From NCBI GenBank assembly GCA_916700875.1, contig CAKAKS010000062.1, forward strand, positions 7,838,373 through 7,902,372: a stretch of 64,000 nt of DNA. The letters are read 5' to 3'. This document shows positions 23,933 to 37,920 of this stretch, piece by piece (the first letter of the stretch is position 1; each line of letters starts with the position of its first letter). The stretch is from Sebastes aleutianus (taxonomy: Eukaryota; Chordata; Actinopteri; Perciformes; Sebastidae). Made by a program: the position numbers and the translations under genes. Under the pieces are notes generated by a model. It was not told the origin of the DNA, made no database searches, and saw only the letters and a list, made by a program, of their open reading frames with translations.

Positions 23933-25520
23933 CTGTTGGGAGAAACATATATGTAATACTTTAATAACACACACAAATACAGGGAAGATTATTCCCTTGT
24001 GTGTCATCAGCATACATCAAACACATAGATAAAACTATTGCAGAGGTCCTAACTACCGATACTTGGCCCTGAATGTTTGTAAAAACATGTACTGTACATA
24101 TACCCACAACTCATGAAAAACTGCAGAAAGTATATTCATATTTATCAATTTGACTTTTCTGCAATCACGTTTTAAGCAAAGGATACTAAAGGAAAAAGTC
24201 ACTCAATCTGTGCTATTTTATGAATTGATTTTTGCGCACAATTTGATTTATCTTATAGGTGTAAGATAAGAATAACATAGATCACATTATTTCCATGTAC
24301 AGTTTTAATATATTTGCTGCAGTATCTCTGACCCCCACATCACTGAATGGTTTAAAAAAGACAGCTGAATATGCAAGATATATGCAGACTTCATTATTGA
24401 ATTATGTCAAATTTAAAATAACTGAGAGGAGAGGGAAATAGCGTAAAGGCAATCCAAGTAGAGTTCATATGCACTTATGACAACTATTGCATCTGCAACC
24501 GATTACCAAAATACAGCATTTCCAAACAACTGTGAAGAATGCGGGGTTAATGAAACAGCCAGAGAAATGTTTGTAGTCTAAACGTCTTCCCTCAAATTGG
24601 AGAAAATGCTGCTGAGATGTGAGATGAAGCGTGTGTCTGTATGTATGCCAAACCATGCGTGTGTTTGGGAGTGTGTATGTGAGTACAGTATGTGGGAGTG
24701 TGGTGTTTACTCTGCAGTGATTGAAGGCCTTAATCCTGACTATGACTTGTTGATAGAAGCGAGGAGTTGACTGTTTACATCTTGAAATGGGCAATCTGTG
24801 CTCTGTCAGTCAGTGTAGACCTGCTAAGTTAGCATAGCAGCATTAGCAGACAATTCCATCCATAGGGTGCCAAGAATACTAATGCATCAAGATGCTATAG
24901 AGGGTCATTGTAAATGAACCGAAGCCTCAGCAGCCCTATCCTTTGGAAAATAAAATGCCTAAAATAACATATCCAAAACGAATCAGGAATAGCTCCTTAA
25001 CCATAAGGCTTATATGCATATATCTGGTCTCTTTTAAAAGGTAAGAATCTAAGGGATATGAATCCATTGTAAGTAAACTAAACAATATTACTATTCCAGA
25101 GAAAATGGAGATGAAATAAAGGAGAAAATAAGATTTCCATCCTCACTTAGTATAAAATCAAAATTTCAAAGTAAATATCACCATCAAAACCAAAAATCCC
25201 ATAGACAATGATGCAAATGAATGTCTTCTCCTACACTTTGAAAACAACTGTAACTATAAATGTGATGGAAATACACTAAAATACAACATTTATGATTCAT
25301 AAAGATGCACTCAGGCGGTCTCAATGTTTTGACCATGTATATTGTTTACATGTTGACTTTAATAGGAATTTTACTTAAAAAAAACTACTACTACTTATTT
25401 CCATATAGCCATGTTACAAATGACATAAATCTCTCAAAAACATTGAAATAGTAATAAACACAACAAATTTGATATTGATCAATATTTATAGACTTTATTG
25501 TTTAAATGCTTCGTAATAAG

Positions 25521-26253
25521 TAAGGCTGTCAAAGTAAATGTGATGATAATGCGTTAACGCCAATTCGTTTTAATGCCACTCATTTTGCATTAACACAATG
25601 GATCTTTCAGAGGTTGTAGCGGGCTCAGTTTTAAAGCTAGAATGAAGATACTGCTATCACATTAAACTAGAAAACCTAAGGAATGCACTACCATGTCATA
25701 CTAGCTTGTTGCAAAGGAGGCTCCAGACTTGTGCTAAATTTTGGCAAGAAAAACGGTCATGGCCATTTTCAAAGAGGTCCCTTGACCTCTGACCTCTAGA
25801 TATGTGAATGAAAATGGGTTCTATGGGTACCCACGAGTCTCCCCTTTACGGACATGCCCACTTTATGATAATCACATGCAGTTCGGGGCAAGTCATAGTC
25901 AAGTCAGCACACTGACACGCTCACAGCTGTTGTTGCCTGTTGGGCTGCAGTTTGCTATGTTATGATTTGAGCATATTTTTTATGCTAAATGCAGTACCTG
26001 TGAGGGTTTCTGGACAATATTTGTCATTGTTTTGTGTTGTTAATTGATTTCCAATAATACATATGTACATATATTAGCATAAAGCAGCATACTGTATTTG
26101 CCCACTCCCATGTTGATAAGAGTATTAAACACCTGACAAATCTCCCTTTAAAGTACATTTTGAACAGATAAAAAATGTGCACTTAATTGAGATTAACTAT
26201 GGACAATCATGCAATTAATCGCAAATAAATATTTGAAACGATTGACAGCCCTA
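25521..26253 (+). mobile_element. hAT-like non-autonomous element, copy 3, with 8-bp target duplication
   Basis: Starts TAAGGCTGTCAAAG and ends ATTGACAGCCCTA. It is flanked by perfect GTAATAAG copies at 25513-25520 and 26254-26261. The 8-bp duplication and the GGCTGTCA termini support assignment to the hAT superfamily. This is the best-bounded member of the family in the window. Confidence 0.9.
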
Positions 26254-27737
26254 GTAATAAGACATAATTTGAACAACATACAATTGGGTTACATATTCTG
26301 AAAGCTAAAGACCTCATGTTTTCAAAACAGTGTAACATCCATATCTTCTTTAAATAGACGATTATGAAATAGCGATATTTCGTAACTACATCGGGTTCTA
26401 GAGATTTCTGGGTCAAAGGCTTATTCCTTTGTTTTTCTGCAGCACGACCTTGGTGTTTGTAGCATTATAATACAAACCAAATGTCTAAAGTGTATGGCTT
26501 CAGACAACACTGTTGACAGTCACAACAGGGGTGTGTGTGCGTGAGTGTACCTCCGCTTAAGATATGATCGTCTAGTAAGGCCTTGATTTTGTTTGTGCAC
26601 TTTTCTGTTCTGAACTGAAACTAAATTGACTACAAAGGCTAATGTTACTCTTTCCGTCGGGATATCCAGTTGTTTGTTTTTGTGTTGCTTTCCTGTTTTT
26701 GTTCACATATATTACGAGGGATTGTCTTGGTGGGGGGGAAGCCATCAAAAATACCAAATACATCCAGAAACCCATTAGTTTGTTTGTCCAGGAAAGGGCT
26801 TTGCTCAGCATGTAAAATGCTTCGTCAGCATCATTCTGTTTAACATTCATAATGACACAAATAACCACATAGGATGAGATTCTGAAGTCTAGAATAACAT
26901 TTTTCCGACAAAACTTTTCCAGCACCGCTTTTACATGCTGTTTTACAACTTCGCATGAATGCAGAGTAAAGACTTCACCTCTACTACGCTTGCAGTCTGC
27001 TCTCTGTGTACACTGTACACATTAAACTCAGCCTAACTACCCCGTGGGGATAATGTACTGCATACAATTACTGACATATGAGTTTGATCCCATTAACTGC
27101 CTAAACTCCCACCAAAGGCATTCAGAAGCTGAGCAGGCAGAGACACAAACATGTTTAAAAGCACATGTGAGTGCACGCGCACACACACACACACACACAC
27201 ACATACACATGGAGCCAGACAGCAGAGGAATTAGCTCTCTCCGCCAAAATGGAGTCGCAGTAAAAACAGCCTCTCCCCGCCGACAGGAAGCAGGCCACAG
27301 TTTGTGTGTGTGAGCATGTGGCTTTGGGGTGTGCCAGAGGATATAGGCCCCTGTCTGAGTTAGGGGGAAGAGGGCGGGAAAGGGGGGAAATAGTAAAGAA
27401 GGAGGTGAGGAAACATCAAAAGTAAGCTATACACTTTGAAGGGGTTTAGGGTTTGAACAGGAATGTAAACAGCAACTGTTTTTTCTGGCCTCCTGATCCT
27501 AATGCTCAATAACCTGGCAACACACGCTTTAATTTGCACCTTAACCTTGTGAGGAAAAATATGAATATCACACAAGTGGAACTGAAATTGAGCATGTGCA
27601 AACCTGCATTTGATGTGGATGAAATAATGTGTTTAACATCCACAATGTGCAGCAAGACAGCATTAATTTGCATGGTTTGTATATACAGTACGTAGCAGTT
27701 TAGAGCTCCATAAAGACACAATATTGTATGTTTCATA

Positions 27738-28182
27738 TAGGCCTGTCAAGATAATTATTTTACAGACTTATCCTACAATATATGGACATGACCTTGATCA
27801 TTTTTACGTTATCGACTTATCGTACGATATATGGACATGACCTAGACCATTTTTATTGACATTTTTGCTGACTTGAATGCCTCTCTAAATTATAATATTT
27901 ATATTTAATATGATGCAATATTTGTTAACAGAGCCCACAAGTCTAGTGTATTTATTATTTTGGTTGTGTGGTTATTTATTTAGGATATTTCAACATTTTT
28001 TTCACATTCCAATGTCTGAATATTCTCAAGAACTAAAAGTTATTTGCTCTTTGAAAGGGTGTATTTGCATTATTGTTTTAAATCAGATTCATAAAATGGT
28101 CTTAAATGATATTAAATCGTCTACCGCAATTATTTCTGGGACAATATATCGTCCAACAAAATGAGTTATCATGTCAAGCCTT
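27738..28182. mobile_element. Short hAT-like element with 8-bp target duplication
   Basis: Termini TAGGCCTGTCAAGATAA (left) and AAGGCTTGACATGATAA (right end, reverse complement) form inverted repeats. GTTTCATA is duplicated at 27730-27737 and 28183-28190. The interior repeats CGATATATGGACATGACC-like blocks. It is too short to encode transposase; the 84-aa plus-strand frame inside has no recognised domain. Confidence 0.85.
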
Positions 28183-28801
28183 GTTTCATACACAAAACAT
28201 ATACAGCTGTACATTTTAACATCTACATTTTCTACATTTCGTAAAGGATGTGTGTGAGCTTAAGTATAATGGTGTGTGTTAGTGACAGCAGGTCACACTG
28301 GAAGGAAATGTGAGACGCACCCTTATTTTTAGGATTGGCGACGGCATGCTGGAGGTCTGACTTTTGCAGCTTCAGAGCTCTATAAATTCCCAGAAAAGTG
28401 GCCTATTATAACATTTTATAATCACTGCGTCTCTAGGGGGGGCAATCAGACTTTAGGTTTGACCTTATAGAACAAAGCTAGTGTAGTCTGAGAAGAACAG
28501 AAATGGAAAACACAGGCAAGCCAAAGTAAAAACCAACACTTTAATTCCCTGCATCCGTTGCAGAGCATCTCTCTGGTATTTGAGTCTAATCTGACCTGCA
28601 GGAACATTCTTTGGAGCAGTAAGTAATCTCCTAGACATGTACACACACACATCCACAGAGCTAGATCTGATTCCATCTGCAGCTGCTTTCTCCTCTCAGT
28701 GGAGATAAAGGGAGGAGCGAGGGAGGAGACAGAGAGGGAAAGAAGGGAAGCCCATTGGAGGGAAATGGAGGGAAGCGAGGAAAACAAAAACAAGAGCGTA
28801 A

Positions 28802-28843
<42 letters not shown>

Positions 28844-31800
28844 TCTGATGTACACACATACATATAAACTACACAAAACCGCAAATATATAGCCTGCCAA
28901 GAAACTCACAAAAATAAGAGACTCGAAGACGCAGTTCAGATGATAAAAGTTCATTCAAACTATGTAGACCACAGACATAGAAGCTTGGCGATGACTGACA
29001 GAGCAGACACAGTCTGTACCGCTTGTGTAAATGATGTATACATGACCCTTTGTCTGTGTTTGTATTTAGAGATTTGCTGTTTTGATTGTCCAAACTGTAG
29101 TCATGTTTCCATTCAATTGTCAAGCGAATTTTAAGAAAAGTTTTGAAAATAAAAGAAATGCGAATCATGTGCGTTTCCATCAACTGGTTTGGAGCGAATA
29201 ATTTGTCAGAAGTTGGCGGTAATAAAGATGTTTTACGTAAACGCAACTTGTAATGATGATATACAAGGGTAATTATCCAAAAAACTACAATTATGCTGAT
29301 TTATTATTGTCATTTCTTATCATTTCTCTCTCTCTAAGGTGACAAAAATGAGAACAAAGTTAACTTTGTATATGGGTGGATGATGAACCATTCCTTTGTC
29401 CATTCCTTTGATTTTATTGAGCAAACATAAACTGCAACATAATAATAACCTTTCAATAATGAGCAATGCATCTAATTTTGAGGAGTAATAAACCAAACAT
29501 TACTCCATTACTGCCTAAAACCTGTTCATAATACTGATACACTTTTTCCCGCTGCCATTCAACACACACACACACTTTCAACAAAAGCACACACACAAAC
29601 ATTAACCTAAATGTGGAGCCCTGTATTCCCCAGGGGTGCTTGGGAACGGTGTTGCCTTGCAGAGGTTTCACTCAGCGCTGATAGTAAAGTGTGAAAGCAC
29701 TGATACTCACCTCTGACACCAGGCAACAGCTGCAGACACACACACACACATACACACACAGACACACACACACAGAGAGAGAGCACATATCCCTGCTAGT
29801 CTGGTATGCATAACACAGCTATTTCATGCCTTATCTATCGTAATAGACATATGCACACACTGAGGGGTGCTTCCCTCAGCTGTGGTGCGTCAATCAGCAG
29901 AACAAGTGAATAACAGTCCTCATCATCCAAGTTCAAGATAATCCTATATTCACCATACATCACTCAGATCGTTAATAAAGTCATTTGATTATGATGCACT
30001 GATGTCTAACCAAAGCAGAGGAGTCTACTGCTGTCATAGGAAAAGAAACCTGCTAACTATTATTTTTCACTGCGATGTTTTTAGAGCTATAAAAAGCGGA
30101 TTTATATCTGGTTTACTAAGATAAAAGAAAGACCTGATCTCATGGGAAGGCGTATAAACAGCACAACATTTCTGCACATCATGGTAACGCATTTTAGGAA
30201 CGCATTTTAGGAAACGTCTTTTCACATGTCATTTAACGCCATGTTGTTACTGTGAAACATTTGCGGTTATGTTTAGGCAACAAACATGTTTAAGAAAAAA
30301 CATCATGGTTGGGCTTAAAATAAGTACATAAACTAGTAAAATACACACCTAAACAAAATAACATAAGTATGAAAAACACGTCACAAACGTAACTTCAAAA
30401 TAACTCAACAACAATTTGGGACACGGACGCCACGTCATGTCACTTTACTGTATGCATGCTTATTTTATGTGTTGTTTGTTCTTGATGTCACAGTCGTCCT
30501 TTATGTTTAACTTTCAGAAACTGTCACATCGCTAAGTAGATACAAAAAGAAGAAAGATAACAATGCTGTAGTTTTGTGTGATCACGTAGGTAAGGCTGAT
30601 AGATTCTGTCAGACTCCAGCCACCTCGGCTGACACTGACAAACAAGCTGCCATTCCTCCTCTCCACTCAGCCTTATAATAGGAGGCTGGGGGACTCGGTG
30701 CAAGAGTGTAAGTGTGTGTGTATGTGTGTGTGTGTGTGCTGACTGATTCCCTTGCGTGGTGGAAAATGCTGACTTTTAATGTCCTTTTTTTACTCTTTTC
30801 ATAAAACACAAAGCCACAGACTTAACTGGGCCTCTGACTCTCACTCCCCCATCTCTCTCACTGTCCCACTCTCTCTTTCTCTGAATGTCTCTCTTTCTGT
30901 CTTTAGCCATGGAAAAACTGATTGAGGAAGAGAAAAGGCGAGAAGGCTTCCAGTGGAGCCCTCTGGCCCCTTATGAGGTCGTACAGTTGAGACTCAATAT
31001 GCAACATTTCCTCCTCTAAACCCTCAGTCTGGAATATTTGTTGGGATTCCACGAACAGGGGATGCTTCGTCTGGAGTGCCTCACTTTGTTTCTCACGAGC
31101 TCTTATGATATATTCATCAAACCAGTTTAAACTAATGCAAGGTCAAACAGTTGGGAAAACTACATCTTAATGGCGTTTAGAAAATCTAACAAAACAGACC
31201 ATTTTTATAATTCTTTTATAGGTTGAGTTTGAGCGCTCTTTGCAAATGGGATAAACTCGGTGTTATGGTGCCTTCGAATGAAACTTGTGGACTTTAAAAC
31301 ATGGGAAGTCCTGTACACGTTATGCTAAGAAATGGCAATATTACTGTTTCTGTCTAGAACAGTAATAGTGTGTAACATAATGCAGGAAATGCAAAGGCAC
31401 AATGACAGAGGACAAAGATGAGGCCATTGGGAATATCAACATTTACCTCAGATATTATAAAATTACAAAGAAAAAGCAATATACGACTACAATTACAATA
31501 TATTCACTTATTATGAACCGAAAAAATTAACTTCCATGGCCTCCGCCCATTTCTGACAACGTCAACAAACAAGTTACAAGTCGTAAACTCTGAGCTTTCA
31601 GAAACCTTCCACTCACAAGGTCGTGAATACAACATATGGACTCTTCTCGTGAACACGGTAAACACGACCCCATTTGAAGGCACCATGAGCAACAAACTGT
31701 TCTATAGGGAACAATGAAAGCGACAATTTGACATAACGGCTCAAAGTGTCAAACCTGTCCCTTTTCAAGATAATTTGCGCAGTAGTTTTCAGATGTGTCA

Positions 31801-31975
31801 CGTGTTGACACTGAGCAAACACGAACGAAAACCATCCACTCATGATGACGGTGAAGTGCGGCCGAAAGCGCTGGAAAAGAGGACAGCAAGTGCACCTCGA
31901 GTTAAGACTGAATTTCCAAAGTCAAGCATGAACCTTTGTGCTCATTTTTGCGTTGTTTCCCACAGGCTCAACAAC

Positions 31976-32018
<43 letters not shown>

Positions 32019-32782
32019 ACAACAACAATAGCCAAGCTAAGGCTTATTTTTAGAGAAAACAGGCGAATCTTCCCTGGAGTGAAGCCAGTGACCAAACAAA
32101 GCTTTGTTTAGGAAGAGCACACTGAAACCAGTAGACACCAACAGGCACACATGTAGGCTACGCACACAGTTTGGTTTTAAGATGTACAGTATGAGGAGTC
32201 ATCTATGTGACAGTGAAACAAGTACAGAATTATAATTATAACCAGATTGCCCAATGTGACAGCTATAATCCTTCACATTATGGATTTACAAGAGCTCTTA
32301 CAAACCTGGTTTGTGGCTGCCTGTGCACTCTGAGACAATAAGGCCTTTTCACAGCAACCATTTTGACATGTCATTGCAGGATAAACACAGGTGTAATTAT
32401 TAACATTAATTATGGGCCCGTATCCTGTTCAATTGAGGTGGAACAGGGCTCTGGCTGTTATTGTGCATGCGTGCTGACTGGAATGGCTGCTATGACGTGT
32501 GTCAAAACAGCTGCTGTGAAAAGGGCCTAAAGCATCCTTGTGAAGCAAAGAGCAAAACTGGATGAAAGATGCCGACCTTGCTATTTGCACATCCTTACCA
32601 TAAGCCAAATATTTGACAATTTGGCTCACTAGAAGTGTCACTAGAGGATAAGCCATGGATAATCCAGTACATCCCAAATGCACGATAGTTTAGGTTTCTG
32701 TGAGGCTAGACCATCTCATGTGGGAAAGAGGCTCAGGTTGACTCTCTGGCTTTGTCTTTTAGAGCATCCAGCCCCTGAACAT

Positions 32783-33590
32783 CCTTACCAAAAAGAAGTT
32801 TATTCAAGTGTGCTATTAGTATACTTCTTTTAAACTTAAAATAAGAGTATGCTTTCAGTTTACATTTTTAGGTACTTATCAAAGATATACTTTACAAAAT
32901 TAGTATACTTAGCTTATACTGACAAGTATACAGAAAAGTTTAAGTATACTTGGCTTGGGTGTGAGAGTTTACAAACATATGTTTTGATATGAATTGACTT
33001 CAGTTCATCAAGAATTTTCTCAGTTTTTGCATTCTCCGTTCACCGTGGAGGCATGCTAGAGAAACTCATTTTATTTATTGTTTTAATCTCATCACAAAAC
33101 ATCAAGTCAAATAGAAAAAGGAGCAAGTCTCTTTATGTGACGCATAAATCATTGGCTATAAGTAAGTATACTTGCCGTTAAAACTATTAAACTAGTAGTT
33201 CGCTGAGAGCATACTTTAAAGTGTACTTTCATAAACTAAAAAGTGAGCTACAAGTATTTAACTAGTAAACTAACAGTATAGCTATAAGCTCACTTGTAGT
33301 ATAGTTCACTTCATAGTAGAGTTGCAGTACAAAATACAACTTAGATGTAGTTGTGTTCTTAAAGTTTACTATTCTTACACTTAAAGTGCACTTAAAAGTA
33401 TACTTTTATAAACTAAAAAGTGGGCCAATTTAGTCCCAAGAAGTATTGAAGTAGTACACTTAATAGTATACTACTAGTATATTGATATCAGTATGCTTAC
33501 TACATAAAGTATACTTGGGTAATACACTTGAACTTTACATCAGTTTACTTGATAAAATAAAATTTAAGTATCCTACTTTTTCATAAGGGC
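32783..33590. mobile_element. AGTATACTT-rich inverted-repeat element, copy 1
   Basis: The left end CCTTACCAAAAAGAAG and the right end CTACTTTTTCATAAGGGC are inverted partners. The interior is dominated by the short palindrome AAGTATACTT in many variants. A second copy begins at about 39244 with CCCTTACCAAAAAGAAAATT. Confidence 0.7.
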
Positions 33591-35089
33591 AGACACGCAG
33601 CTGTTGTTGTTACCAAGCATTTATCTTCAACATCCCAGTCAAACTGGCTTATCTTCTTCCGTCTAAATTTTTCGGACTACTTATGCAAAGCTGTGCTACG
33701 AGCTTAATGCTAACAGTATCATGCTCTTATACTAATGCAATTAACATGCTAACAGTTAATGTTTGGGTGAAAAAAACAAACATTAGGCTCGTCATGCTGA
33801 AATCACACCCAATGAGGGTGGTTGCGGAAAAACCCAACCCGTTCTCATTCCCAACTCGTCAAATACCGCCATCAGTAGTTGCCCCTCGGCATTGGATAAT
33901 AAATGCACAGAGGAACCCTTTAGCGACTGTATGCGACATTTTCAACTAACTCCAATTTAAACCTACCCGCAGCATTATTACGCCTAATGTACAGTATACT
34001 TCAGTGGAAAAGCTTGCGCAGAGCAGAGATGGTTCGCGAAGCTCGTAGAGTGCCGCAGGTCCGCGTTGCACACCTTCTGAAAAATGCGATTACTCTACAA
34101 GCACCACGGAAGTTTGATTGGACATCAGAGCCGGGAGGTGGCATGTTTCAGACGAGCAGCCCACATCAACAACCTTATTCATTTTAGGCACAGGAGCTCC
34201 TCATCATCATCGTCGAATTCTAACATAATTGTGTTTTCCAGCCATGGAGTTGTGTTGGGCCAAATTTATATGGAAATATTGAATCACGCTTATCAAATAA
34301 ATAAAAGACCGCCTGACAAAGGATTTGAAAACCGCGGGTCACGTGAGCAGTTAGTCACTCGGTAGTCACGTGAAGGTAACGTCAACCATAACCGTTTCCT
34401 AAAAGTGGTTGTGCTGCCTAAACCTAAGTTCCTGTGAAAATGGAAGTTTATTTTGAAAAGACACTGTGCATGTAACAAGTGTATATTGACACGCCGTCCC
34501 TGACACGTCCAAAAGTAACGCAAGAGGGGTTCCCAGTTGCGTCGGTCTCCGATGCCGAGGAGCACTGACCAAGCAGCGGTATTGGAGGAGTTAGGAGTGA
34601 GAATGCCTACAGCATCTTGTAAAGCTGACAATTTTATTAGGATCTTCACATCCTCATGCAACACTGTCACTTTATTTCTCACTATCCACACTCTAAATAA
34701 GTTATGAGTTGACTTTTGTTTCTAAAAGGGGTAGTGCGCATTTTAAATTGAAATTCAACATGGGGAAAATGGATTATAGGTGCATACAAATGATGCATTC
34801 ACAGCCCAAATAGACAACAACACTGTCGTTTCAAACTGATTTTTTCATAATGGTCATGAGACTGTTTTATTAGTGGCAACACAAGCCTAATAACTTGACA
34901 TTTCCCAGAACTTACCATAACCCCAAAATCTATCAGTCCATCTGCATTATTCATATAAAGTTATTAAACACCGGCTGCTTTGAGGCTTTGAAATAAATAT
35001 TTGAGCCATGTTGAGTTTTGTTGAATGCAAGGAGAGAATGGAGAATCATTGTTTTGCACAATGAAGCCTACACTGTTGCAAAGGAGTTT

Positions 35090-35131
<42 letters not shown>

Positions 35132-35299
35132 GCCTCCTTCAGGAATCAGGAACCTAACAAATTGACAAATCCACACACACACAGACACACATGCACCCAA
35201 CTGTTTTCCTGCTGGGTTTAAAGACTTCCCTCTGACGCAGGAATTCTTTCATGTTGGACAGTAACATGGTTTGTTAGGTGTGTATGTGTGTGTTTGTGT

Positions 35300-35340
<41 letters not shown>

Positions 35341-35766
35341 CGTTTTCACACACATTCCTAAAGTGACAGCGCTGAGTAATGACTCCCACATGGCAGAGAG
35401 AAGTTGGGAACACCTGATAGAGAGGTAAAAAAGAGACATCCATCCTCATCCGTTTATCATCCCTCCCATTCTCTTCCTTTATTCTATTCTACTCTCAGTC
35501 ACTTCACACTTGTTCCCTGATAGTTTTCATCTGTCAGCCCCTTTTAAAACCTCACACCCCCCCGACTAATCCTATCCTCCTATCAAATATCACACACCTC
35601 TCTCCTCCCGCTGCATTCAGTGTGACTGAAAATACTTTCAAATTAACACTAACACGTTCAGGCCTTGTGTCACATCACATCTAAGTTAATTTGTGGTTCT
35701 TTAACACAACTTCACACATTTGCATGTTTGATGACTGTAGGGCTCATTAAGCTAAATTAAAAGCTG

Positions 35767-35812
35767 GAAGAGAAGAGAAGAGAAGAGAAGAGAAGAGAAG
35801 AGAAGAGAAGAA
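35767..35812. repeat. AGAAG pentanucleotide array
   Basis: About nine AGAAG (GAAGA) units in a row, within emp2 intron 1. Confidence 0.9.
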
Positions 35813-36447
35813 GAGATGGTCTGCACTATTATTAAGACATTTTATAAAAGGAAATTTTATTGACCTTTGACATTTAGAGCAGATCTAGACCAACAGCATC
35901 ACAAGAACAACATGTGTGAAATGCCTGTTGGAGTTCATGTTCAGCCTACAGAGAAAGGCTTCTAGAGGAACTTGAACGGGTCCAAATTCAGATTTCATAA
36001 TCTCCCTTCTACTCTTTTTCCATATATTGCATGCAACAGTTTATAACTGATTGTCAACAGGGGGGATTAGTTTCCAATAGATTGTTGCATACTTGTAACC
36101 ATCCCCAGCCGATTTAGACTGTTGTCAGGCTGTTAAATAGGTGTTATTAGTCGCTATAAGACCCATAGATGTCGGTCAATAGGGGCCTACTACACCCACT
36201 AGTAGGTTTTATCATCTATTCACATGACAGATCACCCAAAGAAGGTATAAAAGAGCGCAACAGCTACCAGAGTAATTATGACAGGAGCAGAAGCAGAGGT
36301 CAGGCGCTGTAGTATAGACAGTGTGAAACTTCATAGAGGTCGGGGATGATGAAGGGGACACAAAACACAAGATTTTCACCCAGAAGACTGGGGTTTGCAT
36401 CCCGTGTGAAACCAACAATATGTAGTTGTCTTTGTGTTCGTAGTTAA

Positions 36448-36715
36448 TTTTTTTTGCCTAAACCTAAAGAAGTTGTAGTTTTATTGCCTAAACCTAGCTG
36501 TTTTCTTTTCCTAAACTTAAAGAAGTTGTAGTTTTATTGCCTGAATCAGTTTTTTTTCTCTAAACCTAAAAAAGTTGTAGTTTTGTTGCCTAAACCCAAA
36601 GTTGTAGTTTTATTGCTTAAACTTAACTGTTGTTTTTTTTTGCCTAAACTTAAAAATGTAAGTTGTAGTTTTATTGCCTAATCCTAACTGTTTTTGGTGC
36701 CAAAACTTAAAGAAG
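36448..36715. repeat. Minisatellite with GCCTAAAC / AGTTGTAGTTTTATT units
   Basis: Five or more imperfect repeats of a unit containing GCCTAAACCTAAAGAAG and TTGTAGTTTTATT, with T-rich spacers of variable length, giving units of roughly 55-65 bp. No coding frame runs through it. Confidence 0.75.
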
Positions 36716-37920
36716 CCTTTTTGTTTTTTTACAAAACAGTTTCATTCAGTTTTATAACATGTTAGAATGTGTTGCTTTTACGTTTCACTTTCACTTTTAC
36801 AATGCAGCAGGCATAGCAGGCCCCGAATGACCCCCACATCTATGGTGCTTATATCAACTGATAACGCCTATTTAATGGCCTGATAGCAGTGGATCCGGGT
36901 GCTTTTCCCATATTAAATTGAATCTGCAGACCATTGCCATAATGGCAGGGCTTTCCTCAGACGGCATCCTCCATCATGCAAACATTGCCTGAGTCTCGAT
37001 TTCTGCAGCCCGGTCTGAAAAACCATGGAAAACCTGGACCGAGTTGTTTTGTTCTCAACCACAAGAGGGCGCCCACCATGAGGGGAGAAGTCAAATGGCC
37101 TCATCAATATGCAAATTAGTCAACAATGCAACAGGGGCAGCGGTATTCAGCTTTATAGAGCAAATAAAGTAGGCTATACTTACATGGAACCTGAACCGAT
37201 TTTAAATCGGTGTCAGTTCAATTCAACACTGTATAATAAAGTCAAAGTTGAATTAAGTTATATAGAAATTTAGCATTACCATATGGTTAGGCCTACCATA
37301 AATTTAGTGAAAAGTCTAATGTATAACAGCCTACAGATAGACTTTGAGTCAGAAGCACACATTTTCTTGTTTCCGTTGAAAAACTAGCAGTTTATCTTCC
37401 CTTAGCAATGCACTAAACATTCATTCACATTCAGCACTGAGACAGACAGATAAGCTACATTTAACACACACACACACTCACACGCACACATTGATGGCTG
37501 ACAACGCCCCTTTCATTCCCAATGTCTGAAAGTTGGAGCCACTCAGCAGAGGAGTTATGATGTGCGTAAAAATGGGGGAAAACACGACAGAAAAGGCTCT
37601 TTAAAAAAGAAAAACTAAATAAACCTGTCCTCATTTTTAAAGACACAGCCTACTATACACATATCCAGACAGAGCACCATTATTTTAAGAATATTTAATG
37701 CTATTACAGCATCTTAAAATATTCCACAGCAGTAAAATAAGGACAGTTAAGCTAAAAACTCACCAGAAAGACACTTAGTCAATATAATAATGTTATTGGT
37801 ATATTAAAGAGGGCATTTCGCAGCCACATTGGATTTGAATGGGACCTGAATCCACATAGAGAAAGTTCAGTGCAGCATTCAAACAACATGCAAAACTTTA
37901 AAAAATATAAATTGACTTAC

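Larger units (their letters stand above)
23933..37920 (-). other. emp2: Proposed emp2 intron 1 (about 14 kb)
   Basis: Bounded by the noncoding exon donor at 37920/37921 and the acceptor before 23932. Contents recognised: hAT-like copy 25521-26253, hAT-like element 27738-28182, CA/GT tracts (27181-27203, 28804-28840, 31978-32016, 35091-35128, 35278-35338), an AGTATACTT-rich repeat 32783-33590, an AGAAG pentanucleotide array 35767-35812 and a minisatellite 36448-36715. All longer frames in it are simple-repeat or repeat frames. A small exon-like plus-strand segment near 30906 is listed among the findings. No second gene is supported. Confidence 0.6.

Noticed and set aside
28446..28954. Overlapping 137-, 97- and 62-aa minus-strand frames
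   Set aside because: They arise from a CA tract and neighbouring pyrimidine-rich DNA; no domain or exon borders.
35091..35340. CRISPR-like array
   Set aside because: The regular repeats are GT microsatellites. No spacer-repeat structure exists, and the DNA is vertebrate.
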